Below, one piece after another: positions 26,001 through 38,000 of a DNA stretch of 64,000 nt. The notes under the pieces were generated by a model. It saw only the letters and a program-made list of their open reading frames with translations, searched no databases and was not told the DNA's origin. The stretch covers positions 9,543,501 to 9,607,500 of the forward strand of contig NC_057818.1 in the NCBI RefSeq assembly GCF_910594005.1. The letters are read 5' to 3'. The stretch is from Cervus elaphus. Its lineage: Eukaryota; Chordata; Mammalia; Artiodactyla; Cervidae. The translations under genes were made by a program, and so were the position numbers. Each line of letters starts with the position of its first letter. The first letter of the stretch is position 1.

Positions 26001-29000
26001 AGGCTGGCACTCCTTGCGGAAATGCCTAAGGCCAGAGTGTCTGGAAGCCCATAGTTCGCAGAGCAGCGGGCTTGCCAGACACACTCTGAGTGAGGTTAAA
26101 AGTGGGTTGGTCCCCGCATTCAGCCCCGTTCGCTGCACAGTTCAATATGGCCCGTCTCTAGAGACACATGGAGGCTCTGACACTGGCTTGGCACTTAGCC
26201 CCTCCCTTCCTATGCTGTACAAACCCGGTGTGGGGGCCTTCTCTCAGTGAAAAGCCCTTCCCACTTCTAGGTCCCATCGCTCACCCCCCTGCCTCCCACC
26301 AGGTGGGTCTCCTGGCTTCTGCCTGTCCCAGGGTCTTGGGATGTGGATGTGGAGTGTACCAGGTCAGGGGATGAACTTCTTGGGGCACCCACAGTACAGC
26401 GGATTACCTGTTTGTGTACACAGAGATGGAGGGGGTGGTCACCATGGCCGGAAGGCTCCCGGGTAGTCTCCCCAGCAGGAGGGCGACCTGCACATGCTCT
26501 GCAGCTTGCAGCAGCTGGGACACTGTGGCCATCTGGAAAAGGAAGCAGGGGACCAGTGCTGTGGGCTGGTCTCCATATACCCCCTCTGGCTGCTGCCACC
26601 AAGCTCATTGGGCCTTCAGCAGGAGCAAGGCAGAGACTCGGATGGGGTGCACCGCACCAAGCACCTGGTGCTGTAGGGAGTCAGGCATGAGCACCGAGAA
26701 GATTCCAAGCTCTACGAGCAGGTGCTTTGACCACCCTGTTTGGCAGACGGGGAGACAGAGGCACAGACAGGGTGGTGACTTGTGGAGGCCACGCCTTGAT
26801 CGGGGGAGCCGCAGAACCGCAGGGAGGCTCACTGTGTGCCTGCCTCTGCTGCTCCCCTGGACCCTGAGGTCCACCCTCAGCCCAGGTCTCATTCGAGGGG
26901 AAATGGAAAGTCATAGGCAGAGCCATTGCGTGGAGTCAACCAGGCTCAAACTCCTCCCCCCACCCCGCTCAAGCCTGGAGTGAAGATGCGGCCTTGCTGA
27001 AGCCAAGGCAGGCGTGAGGGCCAGGAGGGCTTGACATTTGTGTGGAGTTCCTATCAGCACAGATCATGTGTGCATGTGTACGTACATCTGATACATGTGT
27101 GAATGTGGGTATGTGCGTGTCGTGTGTGAATATAAGTATTTGAGTGTGTTTATGTGGGTATGTAAACACACTGAAATACTTATATGAGTGTGTTTATATG
27201 GGTATGCACTGGAGAAGGGAATGGCAAACCACTTCAGTATTCTTGCCTTGAGAACCCCATGAACAGCATGAAAAGGCAAAAGGATAGGACACTGAAAGAT
27301 GAACTCCCCAGGTTGGTAGGGGCCCAATATGCTACTGGAGATCAGTGGGGCAATAACTCCAGAAAGAATGAAGAGACGGAACCAAAGCAAAAACAACACC
27401 CAGTTGTGGGTGTGACTGGTGATGGAAGTAAAGTCCAGTGCTGTAAAGAGGAATATTGCATAGGAACCTGGAATGTTAGGCAAATTGGATGTGGTCAAAC
27501 AGGAGATGGCAAGAGTGAACTAAAATGGACCGGAATGGGTGAATTTAACTCAGATGACCATTATATCTACTACTGTGGGCAAGAATCCCTTAGAAGAAAT
27601 GGAGTAGCCATCACAGTCAACAAAAGAGTCCAAAATGCAGTACATGGGTGCAATCTCAAAAACGACAGAATGATCTCTGTTCATTTCCAAGGCAAACCAT
27701 TCAATATCACAGTAATCCAAGTCTATGCCCTGACCAGTAATGCTGAAGAAACTGAAGTTGAATGGTTCTATGAAGACCTACAAGACCTTCTAGAACTAGC
27801 ACCCAAAAAAGATGTTCTTTTCATTATAGGGGACTGGAATGCAAAAGTAGGAAATCAAGAAATACCTGGAGTAATAGGCAAATTTGGCCTTGGAGTACAG
27901 AATGAAGCAGGGCAAAGGCTAATAGAGTTTTGCCAAGAGAATGCACTGGTCATAGCAAACACCCTCTTCCAGCAACACAAGAGAAGACTGGACATCACCT
28001 GATGGTCAATACTGAAATCTGATTGATTATATTCTTTGCAGTCAAAGATGGAGAAGCTCTATACAGTCAGCAAAAACAAGATCAGGAGCTGACTATGGCT
28101 CAGATCATGAATTCCTTATTGCCAAATTCAGACTTAAATTAAAGAAAGTAGTGAAAACCACTAGACCATTCAGGTATGACCTAAGTCAAATTCCTTACCA
28201 TTATACAGTGGAAGTGAGAAATAGATTCGAGGGATTAGATCTGATAGAGTACCTGAAGAACTATGGATGGAGGTTCGTGACATTGTATAGGAGGCAGGGA
28301 TCAAGACCATCCCCAAGAAAAAGAAATGCAAAAAGGCAAAATGGCTGTCTGAGGAGGCCTTACAAATAGCTGAGAAAAGAAGAGAAGCAAAGGCAAAGGA
28401 GAAAAGGAAAGATATACTCATTTGAATGCAGAGTTCCAAAGAATAGAAAGGAGAGGTAAGAAAGCCTTCCTCAGTGATCAGTGCAAAGAAATAGAGGAAA
28501 ACAATAAAATAGGAAAGACTAGAGATTTCTTCAAAAAAATTAGAGATACCAAGGGAACATTTCATGCAAAGCTGGGTTCAATAAAGGACAGAAATGGTAT
28601 GGACCTAACAGAAGCAGAAGATATTAAAGAGGAGGTGGCAAGAATACACAGAAGAACTGTACAAAAAAGATCTTCACGAACCAGATAATCGCGATGGTAT
28701 GATCACTCCCCTGGAGCCAGACATCCTGGAATGTAAAGTCAAGTGGGCCTTAGGAAGCATCACTATGAACAAAGCTGGTGGAGGTGATGGAATTCCAGTT
28801 GAACTATTTCAAAGCCTAAAAGATGATGCTGTGAAAGTGCTGCATTCAATATGCCAGCAAATTTGGAAAACTCAGCAGTGGCCACAGGACTGGAAAAGGT
28901 CATTTCATTCCAGTCCCAAAGAAAGACAATGCCAAAGAATGCTCAAACTACTGCACAATTGCACTCATCTCACACGCTAGTAAAGTAATGCTCAAAATTC

Positions 29001-32000
29001 TCCAAGCCAGGCTTCAGCAATACGTGAACCGTGAGCTTCCAGATCTTCAAGCTGGTTTTAGAAAAGGCAGAGGAACCAGAGATCAAATTGCCAACATCTG
29101 CTGGATCATCAAAAAAGCAAGAGAGTTCCAGAAAAACATCTATTTCTGCTTTATTGACTACACCAAAACCTTTGACTGTGGATCACAACAAACTGGAAAA
29201 TTCTGAAAGAGATGGGCATAACCAGACCACCTGACCTGCCTCTTCAGAAATCTGTATGGAGGTCAAGAAGCAACAGTTAGAACCTGATGTGAAACAACAG
29301 ACTGGTTCCAAATCAGGAAAGGAGTATGTCAAGACTGTATATTGTCACCATGCTTATTTAACTTATATGTGGAGTACATCATGTACTCTGGCGGGCTGGA
29401 GGAAGCACAAGCTGGAATCAAGATCACCAGGAGAAATATCAATAACCTCAGATATGCAGATGACACCGCCCTTATGGCAGAAAGTGAAGAAGAACTAAAG
29501 AGCCTCTTGATGAAAGTGACAAAGGAGAGTGAAAAAGTTGGCTTAAAACTCAACATTCAGAAAACTAAGATCATGGCATCTAGTCCCATCACTTCATGGC
29601 AAATAGATGGGGAAACAGTGGCAGACTTTATTTTTTTGGGCTCCAAAATCACTGCAGATGGTAACCACAGCCATGAAATTAAAAGATGCTTGCTCCTTGG
29701 AAGAAAAGTTATGACCAACCTAGATAGCATATTAAAAAGCAGAGACATTACTTGACCAACAAAGATCTGTCTAGTCAAAGCTATGGTTTTTCCAGTAGTC
29801 ATGTATGGATGTGAGAGTTGGACTACAAAGAAAGCTGAGCACCGAATAATTGATGCTTTTGAACTGTGGTGTTGGAGAAGACTCTTGAGAGTCCCTTGAA
29901 CAGCAAGGAGATCCAGCCAGTCCATTCTAAAGGAGATCAGTCCTGGGTGTTCATTGGAAGGACTGATGTTGAAGCTGAAACTCCAATAATTTGGTCACCT
30001 GATGTGAAGAACTGACTCATTTGAAAAGACCCTGATGATGGGAAAGATTGAAGGCAGGAGGAGAAGGGGACGACAGAGGATGAGATGGTTGGATGGCATC
30101 ACCGACTCAATGGAGATGAGTTTGAGTAAGCTCCCGGAGTTTGTGATGGACAGGGAGGCCTGGCGTGCTGCGGTTCATGGGGTTGCAAAGAGTTGGACAC
30201 AACTCAGTGACTGAACTGAACTGAATTGATGTGGGTATGTGTGAGTGGAAGTGTGTGGATGTGTGTCTGAGTAGATGTGGCTTGAGGGTGTTGGAGTATA
30301 AATATCTGTGCATGAATGAGTGTGTATGTATGTGATTTTGTGTGTGATTGCAACTACATGTGAGAGTCTGTGTGTGTGGACTGTGTAGCTGAATGTGAAG
30401 GCATGAGTGTGTGCTTTGAGGTATACATGAAAGTGTAAGTGATGGCTCTCAGTGTGTGTGAATGTGTGTGTGTATGTGCGGTCGTGTTTGTGCATGTAAT
30501 AAGTGTGTGGGTGTGTGTTTGAGTGTGCCTGTGTGGCCACCGTGAGAATGGAATGGGGGTACAACCCAGTAAAGGGCTGTGCAGCAGCAGGAGGTGGGTT
30601 TTGTGTCTCCGTCCTGATGACGCACTGGAACGACCTCTCTCCTAAAGATGCTCTGTGTCCTTGGCTGAGGGAACCCAGAGTTCAGACTTGTAAGAGTGAG
30701 CATACGATCTCTCCAGTCAGATGAAGCAGAGCGTGTCAGCTTACTACAGGTGAGGAGATGAGGCTATAGGAAGTGTCCTTGCCCACGGCACAAGGCTTGT
30801 ACATGACGAAGGCAGAGTTCCAACTCAGGCCACCTCGTTTGAAGCCTGTGCTCAGCCTGTGGCACCACGCCACCTCCCAGGAGCTCCTGTCAGCTCCTAG
30901 AAGGGCCTTTAACCGCCACACCTCAGTTTCCTCATCTGCACGATGTGGAGAAGGATCCGCCTAGAAACGCTGGTGTGAGCTGGGCATATGGTTAGCATGA
31001 GGTCCACATCTGGGCCGGGATACCCACCTGGCTGCCATTGGCCTGTGCAGGCTCTTCTGACTGGTCCCTCAGGGAAGCTTCCAGCACATTACCCACAGCC
31101 TGGAGCAGGTCCCTGGTGGCCGCCTGGCGCCTCCAGTCCTCAGGATGGGCCTCGGCACTCACTGCCAGCAGGCCCTCACTGGCGCGCTGCAGAGCCCAGC
31201 CGGCCTCCCGCTGGCTCACCCAGGGGAGGAGGAAGAACACCATGAGGCCCTGTCTGGAGCAGACCACCCTCTGAACCCCCCCAGGGACCAGCACTGCGGT
31301 GGAAGGGAGCACGTGGGGACTCAAGCCAGGGGAAATCTGGGCCAGGGCCCTCATACAAGCTGCCTGTGTCAGGGACTGGAGGCCAGGTGTTCCTTCCCTG
31401 CCATGTGCTCAGTTCCTTCAGGACAGTAGCCTTCTCCATCTCAGCGTCTTTCCCAGAGTGCCTTGCACAATGCCCAGCACATAGTAGGCATTCAGTAAAC
31501 ATTCACTGACTGGGGACAGCTGGCTGGCTGGCTGACTGGCCAGACACAGCACTTATTCCAATTTTGTAATCATATATGTACTTGTGAGGTTATTTGTTCA
31601 GTATCTGGTCACCCCAGAGGTCTAAAAGTGCCATGAAGGCACAGGCCATGTCTATGGGGTTTGCTGCTGGATTTTCTATGAATTGCATAGTACCTGGCAT
31701 ATACTAGGCATTTAGGGAGCATTTGTTAAAGGAATGAATAAATTAACACATGGATAAATGAACGAAAGGTCAGGAATATATATTTATAGATGTATACACA
31801 TAGAACGGGTGCACGAGAAAATGGATGTGTTAAGTGGGAAGAGTGATCAGGGTCCCAGAAATAAAGGTCAGGACTTAGTGGATGGGAACTACTCACCTGG
31901 GCCAAGGGCGTGAGCTCCTTACTGCGCTGGGTCACCTCTTTCAGCACCTCAGCCAGCCCCTGCACCCTCTGCATGTCCCCTCTGGTGACCCTGACCACAG

Positions 32001-35000
32001 ACAGTGACCCCAGGATACGTTCTCTGACCTTGGAAAAGACAAAAGAAGGTGGGGGAAGTAATGTGATTCCAGTGGCTTGATGAGGCTGTCCCAGAAAGAT
32101 CTGAGGTCTGAGAAAGTGACCAGAAAAGTGACCAGGCTAGTGTGGGGTCTTCCAAAGCTGATAAATCTCTGTTTGTCTCCTAGGATGTATGGTAGGCAGA
32201 ATGATAGCCTCCCAAAGATAGGCACACCCTAGTCCCTGAAACCTGTGCATATGTTACTCACATGATAAGAGACACTTGGGCAGAATCTCTGTGGAGGTTT
32301 GATTAAATTAAGGATTCTGAGATGGGGAGAGTATGCTGTACTTACCAGGTGGGACCAGTATAATTACAGGGGTTCCTGTGATTTTTTTCTCCTTTGTTTA
32401 TTTTTTTCAAACTTTTAACTTTCTATTTTGAATCAGGGTATAGCCTGTTAACAATGTTGTGATAGTTTCGGGTGAATGGTGAAAGGACGCAGCCATACAT
32501 ATACACGGATCCATTCTCCCCTCAAGACCCCCTCCCCTCCAGGCTGCCACATAGCACTGAGCAGAGTTCCCTGTGCTGTGCAGTAGGTCCTTGTTGGCTA
32601 TCCACAGCAGTGTGTACGTGACCTTCCCAAACTCCGCAACTTTCCCTTCCCCCTCCAGCGTTTTCTGAGTCTTCATGGGGGTCTTTAAAAGAGGGAGCTA
32701 GGAGGGTCAGAGTCGGAGAAGGAGATGTGATGGTGGAGGCAGAGGTGGCAGAGAGGGAGACGGAAGACAGGAGGAGAAGGGGGAGGCAGTGGAGGGAGGA
32801 GGTTTGAAGTGCTGGTGTTGAAAATGGAACAGGCAACCTGGGCAGCTTCTAGAAGCTGGAAAAGCCAATAGATGGATTCTTGCCTGTAGCCTCCAGACAG
32901 CTCACAGCCCTGCCAACACCTTGGCTTTAGCCCCAGCGAAACTTGTTTCCTTCACACTCCTGACCTCCAGAATGGTAAGATAAGACATTTGTGTCATTTT
33001 AAGTCATGAAGTTTATGGTTATTTGTTACAGCAGCAGGAGGAAACTAATACAGGATGTCTCAAGCTTTTTCCAGTTCTTCAAATCAAATCCGTAAAATCT
33101 GGCATTATTTTAAAACAAATGGTCTCATTGTGACTCAAATGGCGTGAAATTCAGAAACTGGCTTACTGTGATGGCTCAGTGTGGGTGGGAGAGCTTGTTG
33201 CAAGTGTAGGTCCCTGTGTGCTTTGGGGGGCAGTGGGGACAAGGCTCCCTCCAGTCCCCCCGCCAACTCCAGCTTTAAGCCAGAGCTCTTGGAGCATCTG
33301 GGGGAACATGCTTTCTAAGCCCTAGCGAGGGGCTGGCCAGGGGCTGGCTTTGGTTGAGGCAGATAAAACCTAAGAATATAATTTTAGCACCGCCCCATCA
33401 AACTTTCTGTGTTGATAGAAATGTTCTGTCCTTGTGCTTGTCCAGTAACATAGCCGCTTGCCAAATGTAACTACATATTAAGCCCTTGGAATGTGGCTAG
33501 TGCAACGAGAGAACTGGATTTTTAACTTTATTTCATTAAAATACATTTTAATTTAAAAATAGGTGGCCAGATATGGCTTATAGCAACCATCTGGGAGAAT
33601 ACAAATAGAGGTGAACTCTCGCTCTCACCCTCCTGTCCCGCTTGCTACTCACAACTTGCTCATCTAATCGCCTAACAGTTTTTCAGGCTTCCCTGGTGGC
33701 TCAGTGATAAAGAACTCACCTGCCAATGCAAGAGACGAGGGTTCTATCCCTGGGTCAGGAAGGAACCCCTAGAGAAAGAAATGGCAACCCACTCCAGTTT
33801 TCTTGCCTGGGAGATCCCATGGACAGAGGAGCCTGGCAGGCAACAGTCCATGGAGTTGCAAAGAGTCAGACACAACTGAGCAACTGAAAAACAACAGCTG
33901 CAGAGTCTGAGTGTGTCTGCTGCCCGCCAGGCTTCCATTTGGGCTACAACTTGGGTAGAGGGAAGAATAGGCCTGTCTGTGAGGGGACTCATATCAGAAT
34001 GTTCTGGGGGGAAACTCAGGTGGGTAATGGATGATCTCACATTTGCCTCTGCACATCTTCCCCATCCGTGGTCGCCATCCTGGAGGCTGCCTACGTGGAG
34101 ATGCCAGTGGCTGCTGGGCCTCTGGCCTGTGGATTCATTCGCAGGAGATGAGCGGGCAGGAGGAGAGAGTGGGAGGCTTTGTTGCAGGCACCCTCCCCGC
34201 CAGGGTTGCCGGCCTCATCCTTCAAAACCACCACTCCTACCAGGGGGCCCCCTCCACACACAGCTGCCCCTTCAGGATGCTGGTCACTTCAGGGTGAGCC
34301 CCTGGGGTCCTGTGTCCTCTCTCGTTTGTTTCTGAAACTTTGCCCCCAGTTTTCTCAACAGAGCCCTTCTTAAAGTCTCCTCCATTGCCCAATGAGAGCT
34401 TGACATCTGTCTCCCACCAGGACCCCAGTATTTCATGAGGAGACCTAGGGTCAGGCCATGTAGTCCATGTGCTTAGGATCGTAGGGCATCCAAAAGGAAG
34501 TTCCCTTCCAAAGGGAAGCATGTAAGTCATGCTCAGGGTGAATGAGAGCCAGGAGGCATTGTGTGCATGTGTGTTGGGGCCGGGGGGCTAAGTGGGGAGA
34601 AAGGCTGGGGGGAGAGGGCTGGAGGTGGGCAGGGGAAGAGCCAACCTGGGTTTGTTCCTGTCTTCACTACCTGCTGGAAATGTGGACCTGGGAAAGCTGC
34701 TCACATCCTCTGCAATGTGCTCAGCGCTCTCATGCAAACCCTTCAGGGTCCAGAGGAGTCTGTCCTCTGTCCCCCACACCCAGCAGGTGTGTGTGACGCT
34801 GTGTGTGGTGAGTGCAGGTAGATGCCTAGGAGCATGCACTGGGAGTGGAAGTAACCATGCCTTCTGCCAGAGTTGTTTATACTAGGTTGTATCACATGGA
34901 ATAGCCATATTCATGAATTAAAGCTGTTTGAATGTTGGCAGTTTTCCTGTGATTTGACTCATAGCTACAGTGAATGTAATTCTGAACATTCACCACAACC

Positions 35001-38000
35001 TTGTAAGGAAAATACTATTATTGTCCCTGTTTTCCAGATGGGAAAACTGAGGCTTAGAGAATTTCAGTCTTGGGCCTGACAATAGAAATGGTAAGTAACA
35101 GAGGTGGGACAGCATCAAACCATGAACCGTATGACCAAGACGGGGTAACTTTTCTCCTCTGGGCTTCAGTTTCATCCCCTTCCTGATGCGAAGAACTGGC
35201 TCATTGGAAAAGACCCTGATGATGGGAAAGATTGAAGGTGGGAGAAGGGGACAGCAGAGGACGAGATGGTTGGATGGCATCACCGACTCAATGGACATGA
35301 ATTTGAGTAAGCTCTGGGAGTTGGTGATGGACAGGGAAGCCTGGTGTGCTGCAGTCTGTGGGATCACATAGAGTCGGACATGACTGTGCAACTGAACTGA
35401 ATTGAATAGGAAGAGACGGGAGTAGTACCCTCTAAATTCCCTCCCACCCTAGAAACCTGTGGTTCCATGAAGCTGAGCAGAGAAAGGTTGCTTTCATTTT
35501 ATGTCACTCACTGAAAGTACTGGAAAAGAGACATGACATCAACTTGGGAGACACCAAAGATTTCCCCACGGATCCATGGACCCCACTCCCCTCCCCAAAT
35601 GGCTGCATGCAGACCCCAGGGCCCCAACAAAAGGACAGAGGAGTCCATCAGGAGCACCTTGTGTCTGGTGTCCACTCTCGGCAGCTGCCTGGAGCCCAGC
35701 CTCTGGTCCAGTATGGATGACACGGCCCTGGCCAGCTGGAAGAGCTGCTCAGGGCCATGCCCGCCCTGCAGAATGGCGGTGACATTGTCCCACACTGTGG
35801 CCTGGAATGCTTCCTCCTCCACACAGGTGTGTCCAGGTCCCACCTAACAGGAGACCAGAGATGTGCTCAGAGCAGGAGGACCTCAACCCACCAGTTCTTG
35901 TTCTAGAACCTGGAACCTGAAGGCCCAGCCTGCATATGGTGAAGCAGAGTAGGGCTGGATGGCTTTACCTGGCATGAGCACTCCCCCCAGGGCTTGAGGG
36001 CAGTGGACCCACTTGTGCTGATGGCCACCTGAAGCAAATCTCGGGCAGGCCATGACTTCACCTCTCGTTGTTCTCCTCATTGTGCCCTCAGGTCTTTCCA
36101 TCCACCTGGCTCCTCACCTTTGAAACTGACTTGAAATTTTATCCAACCTCTTCCTTATAGACGTAGTGGCTGATCTTGGTCCTCCTTCCTCTGAACTCTG
36201 AAGGCACTGGTCTAATTCATCTCTAGGTTCTTCTGCCCCCACCTCCCTCAGGTACCCCACCCCACATCCCCTGGATCCTTCCCTTGTACTGGCCACTAGT
36301 CATAAGATCTACAAAGGGAGAGAACAGGTCTGTTTTGCCCATGGCTGTATCCCCAGGACCAGGCATGTGGTAGGTGCTCTGTAAATATATGTTGAAGGAA
36401 TGAATGAATAAACCCTCATACAGTCATGCCCTTGGCTCATTTCAACCCCACCACCCTCTTGATGAAGTTCAGACAAGTCAAGAAGTTATCTCAGGGACTT
36501 TCCTGGTGGTCCACTGGTTAAGAATCTGTCCTGCAATGCAGAAGACATGGGTTCAGTCCCTGGTTGGGGAACTAAGATCCTGCATGCCATGGGGCAAATA
36601 AGCCTGTGCACCACAACTAGAGAGTCCATGCACCACAATGAAAGATTCTACATGATGCAACCAAGATCCCACATGCCACAAGTAAGACCCAACACAGCCA
36701 AGCAAATAGATAAACTAATTAATTTAAAAAAAAACAAAAAAGAACTTGTCTCAGTAGAGGAACAGTGGCTACCACTCACCTTAACCACTGCCTGGGTCTG
36801 CTGTCTCCCCCCCACGTGATTGGAGACAGAAATGACCACTGTCAGCATGAAGTCATTGTTTTCTTTTCCAAGTGGCAGGTAAACTGATGGGAGGGCAGGT
36901 TCAGGGCCACAGTGTAGACAGGAACCTGGCAAATGGACATTGAATAATTAAGGGGGCATTCCCAGGTCTCAGGGTGACTGTAAGTCCACCAAGGTAGAGC
37001 CTGATGACAAGGACACAAAAGCCACAGCTCGTGAGGTCACGGCAGGGACTCTGGACTCCATACTTCCCAGGAGAAGACAGAGTTTATGCTGATCCACTGT
37101 CCTCCCTAAGAAATCACCTGCTTCTATGACTTTGGAATAGCTGTATATTGTCACCCTGCTTATTTAACTTATATACAGAGTACATCATGCGAAATGCCAG
37201 TCTGGATGAAGCACAAGCTGGAATCAAGATTGCAGGGAGAAATAGCAATAACCTCAGACATGCAGATGACACCACCCTTATGGCAGAAAGTGAAGAGGAA
37301 CTAAAGAGCCTCTTGATGAAGGTGAAAGAGGAGAGTGAAAAAGATGGCTTAAAACTCAACATTCAAAAAATGAAGATCATGGCATTCAGTCCCATCACTT
37401 CATGGCAAATAGATGGGAAACAATGGAAACAGTGAAAGATGTTATTTTCTTGGGCTCCGAAATCACTGCAGATGGTGACCGCAGCCATGAAGTTAAAAGA
37501 CACTTACTCCTTGGAAGAAAAGCTAAGACAAAACTAGACAGCATATTAAAAAGCAGAGACATTACTTTGCCGACAAAGGTCTGTCTAGTCAAGGCTATGA
37601 TATTTTCTGTAGTCATGTGTGGATGTTAGAGTTGGACTATAAAGAAAGCTGAGCGCCAAAGAATTGATGCTTTTGAACTGTGATGTTGGAAAAGACTCTT
37701 GAGAGTCCCTTGGACAGCAAGGAGATCCAACCAGTCCGTCCTAAAGGAAATCAGTTCTGAATATTCATTGGAAGGACTGATGTTGAAGCTGAGTCTCCAG
37801 TACTTTGGCCACCTGATGCGAAGAACTGACTCATTTGAAAAGACCCTGATGCTGGGAAAGATTGAAGGCAGGAAGAGAAGGGGACGACAGAGGATGAGAT
37901 GGTTGGATAGTGTCGCTGACTCGATGGATATGAGTTTGAGCAAGCTCTGGGAGTTGGTGATGGACAGGGAAGCCTAGCGTGCTGCAGTCCATGGGGTTGC

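Larger units (their letters stand above)
27207..30228 (+). mobile_element. BovB (RTE-type) LINE, near full length, 3.0 kb
   Basis: Contains an APE-type endonuclease, a reverse transcriptase and the BovB 3' end, closing with ACTGA repeats (CTGAACTGAACTGAATTG). Flanked by ATATGGGTATG (27196-27206) and ATGTGGGTATG (30229-30239), a likely target duplication. Inserted in a TG-rich tract. Antisense to PKD1L2. Several stops and frameshifts make it inactive. Confidence 0.9.

Noticed and set aside
26414..26983. 189-residue plus-strand ORF
   Set aside because: It overlaps the antisense of PKD1L2 exon 26408-26532 and has no recognisable domain.
27184..28002. 272-residue ORF as a host gene
   Set aside because: Its GTWN and GDWN motifs and position show it is the BovB endonuclease; the first residues are flank and 5' BovB sequence.
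22764..33053. MLT1 LTR pieces at 22764 and 32190 as two ends of one provirus
   Set aside because: They are in opposite orientation, with PKD1L2 exons between them; they are independent old solo LTRs.
33913..34335. 140-residue plus-strand ORF
   Set aside because: Low-complexity composition, no domain, no splice or promoter support.
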